Translations under genes and position numbers: made by a program
The notes under the pieces: model-generated
Told to the model about the DNA's origin: nothing
What the model saw: only the letters and a program-made list of their open reading frames with translations
Database searches by the model: none
Assembly: GCF_014656295.1 (NCBI RefSeq)
Contig: NZ_BNCD01000008.1
Coordinates: 1-64,000, forward strand
Direction of reading: 5' to 3'
Length of the DNA: 64,000 nucleotides
DNA from: Streptomyces sulfonofaciens
GTDB taxonomy: Bacteria > Actinomycetota > Actinomycetes > Streptomycetales > Streptomycetaceae
Shown here: positions 24,777 to 32,671 of the stretch, in pieces
Layout of the letters: each line of letters begins with the position of its first letter
How positions within the stretch are numbered: the stretch's first letter is position 1

Positions 24777-25814
24777 TCACGGTCCGGGCGGCGCCGCGGA
24801 GGCACGCTCGATGAGGGTGACCGGCATGACCGTGCTGGCCGGTCCTGTGCCGCTCGCCAGGAACTGCTCCATACCCAGGCGGCCCAGTTCGTGGGCGGGC
24901 AGGCGCACGGTTGTCAGGGCGGGTACGAGCAGGGAGGCGATCGGCAGGTCGTTGAACCCGATGACGGACAGGTCGTCGGGAATGGCCAGCCCCAGGTCGC
25001 GTGCGGCGGAGTACGCGCAGGCGGCGAGGTTGTCGTCGTCACAGATGAGCCCGGTCACCAGGCCGTCCGCCCGAAGCCGGACCGCGATCAGTTCGCGTGC
25101 CCGTACGGACTGGAACGGGACGGCTAGGCTCTGGCCGCGGATGCCGTGGTGCGCCGCGACCCGGTCCTCGAAGGCCGCGGCGCGCTGGGTGAAGGTCCAG
25201 GCGTCGCGTTCGGCGCGGATGTGCAGCAGGTGCTGGTGTCCCAGGCGGGCGAGGTGGTCCACGGCGGCCCGCATCCCGGCGGCGACGTCCATGGTGACCG
25301 AGCAACCGCCGGCCTCGGGCTCGCTGTCCAGGGCGACCATGGCGACCCCGTCGCGCAGCACATCCATACTCCTGGCGGAGACCGCACAGGCCAGGACGCC
25401 GTCGATGGCCCGTCGAGCGGAGAGGAAGGGGCCTTTGCCGTCCTCGTCCTTGAGGGGGTAGACGATCACTCCGATGCCGTGCTCCGCCCCGGCGCGGGCG
25501 GCTCCGCTGTGCACGTCGGCGAAGTGGGGGTTGGCCAGGGAGGGCACGACCAGCATCACGGTTCCGGTACGGCCTAATCGCAGGTTGCGTGCCGAAACGC
25601 CGAGTCCGCCGGCCGGGGTCGTGGCGGCCGCGAGAATACTGTTCGCCACTTCGGCCGAAACGCATCCCTGCCATTTATTCGCCATTACCAGCGAGACGGT
25701 GGCCGGGGATACCTTGAGGCTTCTGGCGATCTCTTTTCCCGTCATGCGGTGTGGGGTGACCGGCGTGTTCTCCGGGGTGGCGGATATGTCGGACAATGAT
25801 CCCCCAAATCGCAT
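24777..25814 (-). CDS. LacI/GalR-family transcriptional regulator 2
   Basis: The protein has up to 345 residues, with a helix-turn-helix (MTGKEIARSLKVSPATVSLVMANK) and a sensor domain carrying ICDDDN and VIGFND. It is a full-length paralogue of regulator 1. Conserved blocks in the ligand-binding half, such as TMDVAAGM and RAERDAWTF against RAERPAWTF, suggest that both may sense the same or related molecules. Residues in the recognition helix differ, so operator preferences may differ. The start is ambiguous: the ATG at 25814 has no ribosome site, and a second ATG at 25745 just before the helix-turn-helix also lacks one, so a leaderless transcript is possible. Confidence 0.88.
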   Translation of the reverse strand: MRFGGSLSDISATPENTPVTPHRMTGKEIARSLKVSPATVSLVMANKWQGCVSAEVANSILAAATTPAGGLGVSARNLRLGRTGTVMLVVPSLANPHFADVHSGAARAGAEHGIGVIVYPLKDEDGKGPFLSARRAIDGVLACAVSARSMDVLRDGVAMVALDSEPEAGGCSVTMDVAAGMRAAVDHLARLGHQHLLHIRAERDAWTFTQRAAAFEDRVAAHHGIRGQSLAVPFQSVRARELIAVRLRADGLVTGLICDDDNLAACAYSAARDLGLAIPDDLSVIGFNDLPIASLLVPALTTVRLPAHELGRLGMEQFLASGTGPASTVMPVTLIERASAAPPGP

Positions 25815-26488
25815 ACAGAGACGCGTGTACGTTGAACCGTGAACGGGTTATGTGTACGTGTCAAGTTTAGTCCGGTTGCCCGTGCACGGCACATCATACG
25901 TACGGTCGGGTTGCTCATTCGGAGTTGATTGACGGGCAGGGAGTGAATCGGCGCACGGCGACTTCCGCTGATTCCGCTGTCACCGTGTATTGCGGAGCCT
26001 CCCGGAACGGGCACCGCACCCCGGGGATGCCGACGCCGCACGTCGACGAGGGGACACCGCGGCGCCGGCCGGATCGAACCCGGTGCGCGGCGGGGGAGTG
26101 CCACGGGAGTGACTCCGCAGGACCCGTCCGATGCGAAGTGGCGCACACCGCTTCGGCACGCCGCTCATGAAGGGTTCGTGCACCCGCGCTTTCCGGACGA
26201 CCTGATCGGCGGCGACGATCCCCACCGGCCGCCCTCCCGTCTCGCACGCCACCGCCGCCACACCCGTGGGAAGAGGCGGCTCAGGCGTGGCCTCGCCGAC
26301 CGGAGCGGGTGACGCCGTACCCGTCCGCACGGGCGGCGGTTGCGCAAACTCGTCCGACCCGTACGGCACGGGGCGGCGCCAAGCCCGCCGGCGGACGGCC
26401 GGGCGGCGCCGCGGCAGGCCCCCGCCGGCCGGCAGGGACGCTCCGCCGTCCCCGGACCACCGGCCGGTGGGTGGCGACCGCCCTGCGC
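25815..26488. other. 674-bp gap between LacI 2 and the sulfotransferase gene
   Basis: The first 120 bp are A+T-rich for this genome and hold the regulator 2 promoter region: minus-strand TTGACA at 25859-25864 and a pair of GTGTACGT repeats. The rest is ordinary high-GC sequence without a supported gene or RNA. It marks the right boundary of the LacI-bracketed region. Confidence 0.6.
25825..25859. promoter_or_regulatory. Direct repeats of GTGTACGT upstream of LacI 2
   Basis: GTGTACGT occurs at 25825-25832 and 25852-25859, 27 bp apart, just before the LacI 2 start. One copy abuts a minus-strand TTGACA. The pair could be an operator for autoregulation. It is unlike the 16-bp operators at 21246 and 21349. 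Confidence 0.4.
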
Positions 26489-27748
26489 TCAGCGCACCGT
26501 CTCGTCCTTGAGGCCGAAGCGGGACACGTACCCGGCGAACGCGGCGCGCCGCTCGGACACGTCCAGACCGAGGTCCGACAGCCGGTAGTCGACGCGGCCG
26601 TTGCGGCCCCTGCGGTGGCCGGCGAGGTACTCCTCGACCGCCGCCTGAGCCTCGTGCGTGTACGGCTGGTCCGCCATCTCGTAGATGCGGCGCACCGTGC
26701 CCTTCTCGTCCGCCATGAACTCGTGGAAGCGCACGTCAAGCGACTGCTCCGCGGGCACCACGTCGCGGTCGCGCATCAGGCCGTCCAGCAGGTTCCCGAG
26801 CCGCTCGGCCCAGTACTTGCCGACCGCGGCCGGGTCCGGACGGGCGGTGCTCATCCGCAGTGCGTAGCACACCATCGTCGCCATCGAGGCGGTGACGGCG
26901 GCCGGGTCGCGGTGGGTGAACACCACGCGCGCGTCCGGGAAGACGTTCATCAGCGGGCGCAACTGCTCCAGGTGCTGCGGGCACTTCAGGATCCACCGCC
27001 TGCCGGCCCTCTCGCCGCGCAGCCAGGTCATCGCCTGCATGGCGCGCTTGAGGTAGGCGTAGGCCGGGGTCTGGTCGTTGGAGAGGTACCAGTCGCGGTA
27101 CGAGGGCACCATCACCTGGGTCTCGAAGTGCATCGACGCGAACTGCAGCGCCAGCACGTTCAGTTCCTCGTGCGCGTACGTGGGCGTGAAGTCCAGCATC
27201 CGCTTGAAGTGCGGCATCGCGTTGTGCATCAGCTCCAGGGTGCTGGTGGTGCGTGCGATGCGCGGGGTGGGGTCGTCGAGGGACTCGCCGGGCGGCGGCA
27301 CGGGCTCGTTGGCCTCCCACAACTGGAGTTCGCGAAGGGCCGGATCGGCCGACAGGACGTTGTGCAGGTGCGTCGAGCCGGTACGGAAGAGACCGGTGAT
27401 CACGATCGGCCGCTCGATCGGGATCCGGGTGATCTCCGGGTGCCGCGCCACCAGGTCCTCGATGCGCAGCCGGTTCTTCAGCAGCTCCACCAGTTGGAAG
27501 AACGTCGCGGTGCGGCCCGACGCGCTCAGCCCGGCCTCGATCTCCAGCGACCTGCACAGCACGTCCAGCGGCTCCCGGAAGCCCGGGTCGCCGAAGTCGT
27601 CCAGGTCGGTCTGTGTGGTGGCCGCCTCCATCAGCACGTCGGGTTCGAAGGCGACGGACGGCGCCATGGTCGCCATCGCGTCGAAGATCTCCCTGACCTC
27701 GGCAGAGAACCGCGGCTCGGCCAGGTCCTCAATGCGTACCGTGTCCAC
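26489..27748 (-). CDS. PAPS-dependent sulfotransferase family protein
   Basis: The 419-residue protein shows the two cofactor motifs of the family: a 5'-phosphosulfate loop GLFRTGSTHLHN (119-130) and a 3'-phosphate motif THRDPAAVTAS (278-288). An N-terminal extension of about 110 residues precedes the fold. It would transfer sulfate from PAPS to a small molecule or carbohydrate hydroxyl. The GTG at 27748 is preceded by GGAG and preferred over an upstream TTG. It stands alone, facing the end of the CIS operon with 282 bp between, so no pathway can be assigned from context. Confidence 0.85.
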   Translation of the reverse strand: MDTVRIEDLAEPRFSAEVREIFDAMATMAPSVAFEPDVLMEAATTQTDLDDFGDPGFREPLDVLCRSLEIEAGLSASGRTATFFQLVELLKNRLRIEDLVARHPEITRIPIERPIVITGLFRTGSTHLHNVLSADPALRELQLWEANEPVPPPGESLDDPTPRIARTTSTLELMHNAMPHFKRMLDFTPTYAHEELNVLALQFASMHFETQVMVPSYRDWYLSNDQTPAYAYLKRAMQAMTWLRGERAGRRWILKCPQHLEQLRPLMNVFPDARVVFTHRDPAAVTASMATMVCYALRMSTARPDPAAVGKYWAERLGNLLDGLMRDRDVVPAEQSLDVRFHEFMADEKGTVRRIYEMADQPYTHEAQAAVEEYLAGHRRGRNGRVDYRLSDLGLDVSERRAAFAGYVSRFGLKDETVR

Positions 27749-28030
27749 CCATGTCTCCGTTCTTCGCACCCCTGGGCGCAACTCACCTGCATCGCGTGAT
27801 GGCGGCGGGCGGCCCGGTGCGCGCGCACCCCGCAGGACGGCCGCCGGTACGGCCGTGCACTCTCGTGCCGGTAGGGCCTGCGCTCCTGTGCAAGCTGGGG
27901 GGATGCCTCCACCATCGAGTGGGGCACAGGCTTCCGCATCGTTCTTAAGGTCGGCTAACCCGCGGCGAAAACCCCGACCGGCCGAGTCCGGGCCCCGGCC
28001 CGGGCTCGGCCGCGCCGGAAGAACCCGGGC

Positions 28031-29365
28031 TCAGCCGCGCCGGAAGAACTCGACCTCGCCCAGCGCAGGCCGGCGCCCCGAGGCGAGGCCCGCCGCCTGG
28101 CGGACCACGAGACGGACCGCCACCACGTCGCTGATGCCGGTCGGGACGGTCTGCGGCCCCGGCTTGTCGGCCAGCGGCACCTCCTGGGTGCGCACCGTGC
28201 CGTCCTCCGCGGTCACCACGAGGTCCAGCAGGGTGGGCCTGGCCGTCGCCCGGAAGTCCTGCGGCTCGGCGGAAGGACCGGTGTGCACCACGAGGTCCAC
28301 CAGCCTGAACGGCCGCTCGAAGGTGAACGTCAGCGAGGCGCCGAGCGCGGGCGCGCCCCAGTACCTGTTGGTGAGGCCGTCGGTCGCGGCGGACGCCGGG
28401 TGGCCCCGCACCGCGCCGCTCGCGGTGACCTTCGACGGGCTGACGGCCGTCGCGTCGCCGAGCTTGTCCCGGACGTCCTCGAAGGCGGCGCGGCCCGCGG
28501 GCAGGAGCAGGAAGCCGCAGGCCACCACGGCGAGCACCGCGAGCAGCGCCAGGATCCGGCGCGGCCACCGCCCGGAGCCGCCGATCCGCACCCTGCGCCG
28601 GAAGGGCCACCGGGTGCGCCACCACGGCAGCGCGGCCACCGGCCGCGGCGGGGCGAGCGCGGTGGCGCAGCGGCGGCAGAACCTGCGCCCCGACCGGTTG
28701 AGCGTCCCGCACGACGGGCACGGCACGCCGCCCTCCGGCTCGTCCGCGACCGAGGGCCGTACGACGGGCCTCGGGGCCACCGGCTTGGCGGGCCGGACGG
28801 CACCGACGGTCCCGGGGTCGGCGGCGGGACCGGGCGCCTTGGGACCCGGCGCCGTGGTATCGGGCGCCGCGGCGCCCGGACCGGAGGCGGGGCGGACGGC
28901 GGACGGGGTGGTGGACGGCCGCCCGGGTACGGGCGGGGCGGACGCATCGGACGCATCGGACGCATCGGATGCACCGGACGCCCGCCCGGCCTGGGGCGGC
29001 CGGGTGCCGGCGGGGGTGGAACCCGCCGGCGCGACGTCACCGCCCGCCCCGGTGGCCCCGGTGGCCCCGGCGGCGCCGGTTGCCCCGCCCGCCGCCGGTG
29101 CGCGGCCGGCCGCGGCCGCCTCGCCCCCTGCCGGTGCGTCACCCCCTGCCGGTGCATCGCTCCCTGCCGGTGCGTGGTCCGCCGCCGGTGTGCCGTCTGC
29201 CCAGGCAGCGTCGCCCGGCAGGGGCATGCGGCCCTCTGCCGCGGCACCGTCCGGCACGGCCCCGCCGCCCGCCGTCCGGTCCGACCAGCCCAGGTAGGAC
29301 CCGCAGTTGCCGCAGAAGTCGTCGCTGTCGCCGTTGGCCGAGCCGCAGACCGGGCAGGCGCGCAT
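28031..29365 (-). CDS. Zinc-ribbon membrane protein with C-terminal discoidin-like domain
   Basis: The 444-residue protein has two zinc ribbons: CPVCGS...FCGNCG at residues 4-21, and CPSCGT...FCRRCA near 215-235. They flank a long Ala/Gly/Pro-rich low-complexity stretch. A single membrane helix (LALLAVLAVVACGFLLL, near 275) follows. The outer C-terminal domain has a discoidin/F5-8-type pattern (TDGLTNRYWGAP...LTFTFERPFRLVDLVVHTG). The topology is cytoplasmic zinc ribbons and an extracellular carbohydrate-binding-like head. It is the last gene of the CIS operon, 3 nt after the gpI-like gene, so it may anchor or position the particle at the membrane; that role is inferred. Confidence 0.82.
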   Translation of the reverse strand: MRACPVCGSANGDSDDFCGNCGSYLGWSDRTAGGGAVPDGAAAEGRMPLPGDAAWADGTPAADHAPAGSDAPAGGDAPAGGEAAAAGRAPAAGGATGAAGATGATGAGGDVAPAGSTPAGTRPPQAGRASGASDASDASDASAPPVPGRPSTTPSAVRPASGPGAAAPDTTAPGPKAPGPAADPGTVGAVRPAKPVAPRPVVRPSVADEPEGGVPCPSCGTLNRSGRRFCRRCATALAPPRPVAALPWWRTRWPFRRRVRIGGSGRWPRRILALLAVLAVVACGFLLLPAGRAAFEDVRDKLGDATAVSPSKVTASGAVRGHPASAATDGLTNRYWGAPALGASLTFTFERPFRLVDLVVHTGPSAEPQDFRATARPTLLDLVVTAEDGTVRTQEVPLADKPGPQTVPTGISDVVAVRLVVRQAAGLASGRRPALGEVEFFRRG

Positions 29366-29368
29366 GGT

Positions 29369-29932
29369 TCAGTTCCCTCCGTCGTCGGGCGGGCCGCTGA
29401 GGACCTCCACCCGGCAGGTCAGATGGACCGGGCAGGCCGCCGCCACGACGGCCTGCACCTGGGCCCTGTCCACGGCGGACGCACGTTCCGGCCAGACCCG
29501 CACCAGCAGTTCGCCGGACGGCGGCGGGGGCGGTGCGGTGTCCGGGGTGGCCGACCAGATCGCGGCACCGCCGTCCAGGACCTGGGCGCCGACCCCGAGG
29601 CAGAGCCGCAGCCGCTCGACCAGGCCGCGCCGGGTACCGCGCCACCGGTGCAGCTCGACCGCCCGTGCGACCACGCTCCTGCGCAGCTCCTCGGGCCACT
29701 GCCCGTCCACCTCGATGCCCACCCAGGACGCCAGCCAGCCGACGAAGTCCGCGGGCGCCAGCCGCGGGTCGAAGTAGGCGGGCAGGCTGTCCAGCGTGGC
29801 CGGCACCGGGGCGAGCACCGTGTCGAGACCGGCCGTGAACCGCTGCGCCAGGTCGTCGTCCGCGTACAGCGCGGGCAACTGCTCGCCGATCGGGTAGCGG
29901 CTGCGCAGCCCCGGCACCGCCGCCCGCGTCAT
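29369..29932 (-). CDS. CIS baseplate protein, phage gpI-like (Cis12-type)
   Basis: The 187-residue protein belongs to the phage-tail-protein-I-like family (LPALYADDDLAQRFTAGLD...LASWVGIEVDGQWPEELRRSVVARAVELHRWRGTRRGLVERL). The WRGTRRGL stretch is typical. Family members attach to the baseplate J-like protein at the distal end of the tail. The ATG at 29932 overlaps the stop of the J-like gene by 4 nt (ATGA). Confidence 0.85.
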   Translation of the reverse strand: MTRAAVPGLRSRYPIGEQLPALYADDDLAQRFTAGLDTVLAPVPATLDSLPAYFDPRLAPADFVGWLASWVGIEVDGQWPEELRRSVVARAVELHRWRGTRRGLVERLRLCLGVGAQVLDGGAAIWSATPDTAPPPPPSGELLVRVWPERASAVDRAQVQAVVAAACPVHLTCRVEVLSGPPDDGGN

Positions 29933-31884
29933 GACGGTCCGCCGGACGAGGCGACGGCGACCTGGTGCCGGTAGGAGAAGACCAGCGCGTTCGGCGCCAC
30001 CGCGACCCGCTCGACGGGACCGCCGCGCCGCCCGGTGATCGGGTCCGCGGGAAAGAGCCTGACCTCCTCCACCAGGCCGGCTCCCGGCACCCGTTGGAGC
30101 ACCGCGAACACCTCCCCGTACTGCACCGGCCTGCCGAACTCCCACCCGCCGCCGGCGGCCCCGCCGACCAGCGGGTTGAGGTGCCGGTAGAGCGCGGCGA
30201 GCGCGTCCTCGCGGACCCGGTCCGCCTCGCCCGGCGCGGCCACCAGCCGGGCGACGACCGTGACGCCCTGGTACGCGGGCGGCTCCACCACCAGCCGGGT
30301 GCCGACCAGGCGCCGCTCGTCGAGCCGGGCCGTGATCGCCGCAAGCGTCTGCTCGGCCGGGACGAGCTGCTCGAACCGGAGCCGGTCCCCCTCGTCGGCG
30401 ACCGCGTCCGGCACCACCAGCACCCGCACCGCGCCCGCGCCGCCGTCGGCCGGCGGCAGGCAGCGCACCCGGGCCACCGAGGGCGCGGCCTGCCGGGCGA
30501 TCAGCTCGTAGTCGTCCGCGGTGACCGCACGCTCCTGGAGGCGCAGCACGTTCGGCGCGCGCACCTTCGCGTTCGCCACGCTCTCGCCGTCGACACCGCC
30601 GCGGGCCGCCTCCCGGTTCTGGACCCGGGCGACGTAGGGGACCGAGCTGCGCAGCACCGAGACGGCACCGCGGGCGACGTTGCCGGCGGCGCCACCGCCC
30701 GTGCGGTAGCGCGGCACCCTGATCCTGGCGCCCTTCGCGGGCACCGCCCCGAAGGTGCGCAGGGTGCCGTCCGCCTCGCGCACCGCGGGCGGGAACGCGA
30801 ACTCGCCGGTGGTGGCGTCCACGACGACGTGCCGGTCGGTGGGCCCCGAGGCACCGAAGTGCTCCACCGGCGTCCAGGTCTCCCAGCCGTCCGCCGCGGA
30901 CACCTCCACCACGGGCGGGTCGCCGTCCAGCAGCACCGGCGGCCTGGGCAGCACGAACCGCTGGCCGGCCACGCCCTCCGAGGTGCCGAGGGGCACGTCG
31001 AGCACCGTCTCGGCGTGCTCGGCCGTCACGGTGCCGCCCACCGTGAAGACCTCCGCCTCGCGGACCGTCGGCGACTCCGAGTAGAACGGCTGACCGGGCT
31101 CGGGAGCGGTGACCCGGCAGCGCAGCCAGCCCGCACGCACCCCCGCCACCACCGAGGCGGTGTGCCCGGCGGGCACGTGCACCATCACCTCACCGGGCCG
31201 GTTGAGGCCGCCGGTGGTGTCGGCACCCCTCTCGCAGCCCAGCCACCGCGCCCCGTCCCACGCCTCCCACACCAGCGGAGGCTGCCGGGGATCGACGCCC
31301 ACGCCCTCCACCCGGCTGTCCAGGCGCACCGCGACGATGCACCGCGGCACGGCGGCGGGCAGCCCGAACAGCATCGCGTCGCCCGCCCGGGGCGGTGCCT
31401 GGAAGCACGGCACGTCGCCGCCCGCGGCCAGCTCCGGCGTCCGGTCGGACGGTTCGCCCGACACCGGAACCGTCACCAGGCGCCGCAGGGCGCTCGGCAC
31501 GATCGGCAGGTCCTCGGTGGTGGCGAACACCACCTCCTCCTCGGTGTCGCCGCGCGGCGTGGCGACCTCGGTGCCGGCCCGCAGCAGCACCGTCTCCGGC
31601 TGGGGCGCCGAGAGCCAGAAGTCGACCTCGGCTCGGGCCGCCGCCGGCGGGAAGAGGCGGATGCCGAGCAGGTCGAGGAAGGCCGCGTAGTTCTTCTCCG
31701 GCACCCGGTTCAGCCGGTACAGCAGTTGGTCCACCATGTAGGCGAAGGTCTCGATGAGGGTGACGCCCGGGTCGGAGACGTTGTGGTCGGTCCACTCCGG
31801 TGCGCGCTGCTGCACATACCGCTTGGCCTCGTCGACCAACTGCTGGAAGCGCCGGTCGTCCAGGTTCGGGGCGGGCAGGGCCAT
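29929..31884 (-). CDS. CIS baseplate wedge protein, gpJ-like (Cis11-type)
   Basis: The 651-residue protein has the N-terminal pattern of putative baseplate assembly proteins (LDDRRFQQLVDEAKRY, then WTDHNVSDPGVTLIETFAYMVDQ). A long beta-rich middle and the J-like block (ANAKVRAPNVLRLQERAVTADDYE) follow. In contractile systems this protein forms the wedges that couple the baseplate to sheath contraction. The ATG at 31884 lies 4 nt after the gp25-like gene. Length is normal for eCIS homologues. Confidence 0.9.
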   Translation of the reverse strand: MALPAPNLDDRRFQQLVDEAKRYVQQRAPEWTDHNVSDPGVTLIETFAYMVDQLLYRLNRVPEKNYAAFLDLLGIRLFPPAAARAEVDFWLSAPQPETVLLRAGTEVATPRGDTEEEVVFATTEDLPIVPSALRRLVTVPVSGEPSDRTPELAAGGDVPCFQAPPRAGDAMLFGLPAAVPRCIVAVRLDSRVEGVGVDPRQPPLVWEAWDGARWLGCERGADTTGGLNRPGEVMVHVPAGHTASVVAGVRAGWLRCRVTAPEPGQPFYSESPTVREAEVFTVGGTVTAEHAETVLDVPLGTSEGVAGQRFVLPRPPVLLDGDPPVVEVSAADGWETWTPVEHFGASGPTDRHVVVDATTGEFAFPPAVREADGTLRTFGAVPAKGARIRVPRYRTGGGAAGNVARGAVSVLRSSVPYVARVQNREAARGGVDGESVANAKVRAPNVLRLQERAVTADDYELIARQAAPSVARVRCLPPADGGAGAVRVLVVPDAVADEGDRLRFEQLVPAEQTLAAITARLDERRLVGTRLVVEPPAYQGVTVVARLVAAPGEADRVREDALAALYRHLNPLVGGAAGGGWEFGRPVQYGEVFAVLQRVPGAGLVEEVRLFPADPITGRRGGPVERVAVAPNALVFSYRHQVAVASSGGPS

Positions 31885-31888
31885 CGCC

Positions 31889-32323
31889 TCACACCTCCCC
31901 GCCGGCCGGCCCGGGCGCCTGGTCCCCGGGGCCCGAGGGGATGGTGTAGAAGGGGAAGACCAGGTTGCGGCGGTCGTTGGTGGAGCGCACCGCGTAGTGC
32001 ACGTCGATGTACAGCACGCCCTCCTCGACGGTGTCGAAGGCGACTGCCACGTCCGTGACCTCGATCCGCGGTTCCCAGCGCGCCAGCGCCACCCGCACCT
32101 CGTGGGCGATCCGGCCGGCGGTGGCCCCGTCGCCCGGCGCGAAGACGTACTCGTGGATGCCGCAGCCGAACTCCGGCCGCATCGGGCGCTCCCCGGGCGC
32201 CGTGCCCAGCACCAGACGGATCGCCTCCTCGATTTCCTTCTCGCGCTCCACCATGGCGATGCCGCCGGTGGGCCCCACCCGCAGCGGGAAGCCCCAGCCG
32301 CGCCCGATGAACCGCTCGCTCAC
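31889..32323 (-). CDS. CIS baseplate protein, gp25/GPW-like (Cis9-type)
   Basis: The 144-residue protein matches the gp25-like family: GRGWGFPLRVGPTG at the N terminus, EKEIEEAIRLVLGTAPGERPMRPEFGCGIHEYVF in the core and a terminal beta region. Family members sit at the sheath-baseplate interface and nucleate sheath assembly. The GTG start at 32323 overlaps the stop of the PAAR gene (GTGA). Confidence 0.92.
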   Translation of the reverse strand: MSERFIGRGWGFPLRVGPTGGIAMVEREKEIEEAIRLVLGTAPGERPMRPEFGCGIHEYVFAPGDGATAGRIAHEVRVALARWEPRIEVTDVAVAFDTVEEGVLYIDVHYAVRSTNDRRNLVFPFYTIPSGPGDQAPGPAGGEV

Positions 32324-32640
32324 GCCGGCCCCCCGATCAGCACGTCCACGGCACCCGCCACGACCAGCGCCCCGCAGGCCGTCCTGTCCCGCATCCGGGC
32401 CGCGGGCAGACCGCCGATCAGGACCTGGCCCGAGGCCGCGGCGGCCGCGTCGGGCAGGAGCACGTTCGCGGGTCCGAGCGCCGCGTGCGGGGGCACGGGG
32501 CAGACGTGCAGGCTGCCGGTGACCGCGGCGGGCCGGCCGCCGATCAGCACGGTGGCCACCGAGGCGGCGGCGCCCGGCGGCGGGGCGCCGATCACACCGC
32601 CGTGGGCCGTGGCGTCGCCGGTGCGGGCTGCGGGGGGCAT
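32320..32640 (-). CDS. PAAR-like spike tip protein
   Basis: The 106-residue, glycine/alanine-rich protein has the repeated PAAR-type pattern (VLIGGRPAAVTGS...CPVPPHA...VLIGGLPAARMRDRTACGA...VLIGGPA). His and Cys residues are placed to bind one zinc at the tip. It should cap the VgrG-like spike and sharpen the injection needle. The ATG at 32640 lies 31 nt after the spike gene. Confidence 0.88.
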   Translation of the reverse strand: MPPAARTGDATAHGGVIGAPPPGAAASVATVLIGGRPAAVTGSLHVCPVPPHAALGPANVLLPDAAAAASGQVLIGGLPAARMRDRTACGALVVAGAVDVLIGGPA

Positions 32641-32671
32641 CGTGGTCCTCCTCGGACGAGTCGGGACGGTC

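Noticed and set aside
25861..25910. Third copy of the 16-bp operator upstream of LacI 2 (TCATACGTACGG near 25891)
   Set aside because: Only TCATACG matches; the second half-site is lost, so it is probably coincidental.
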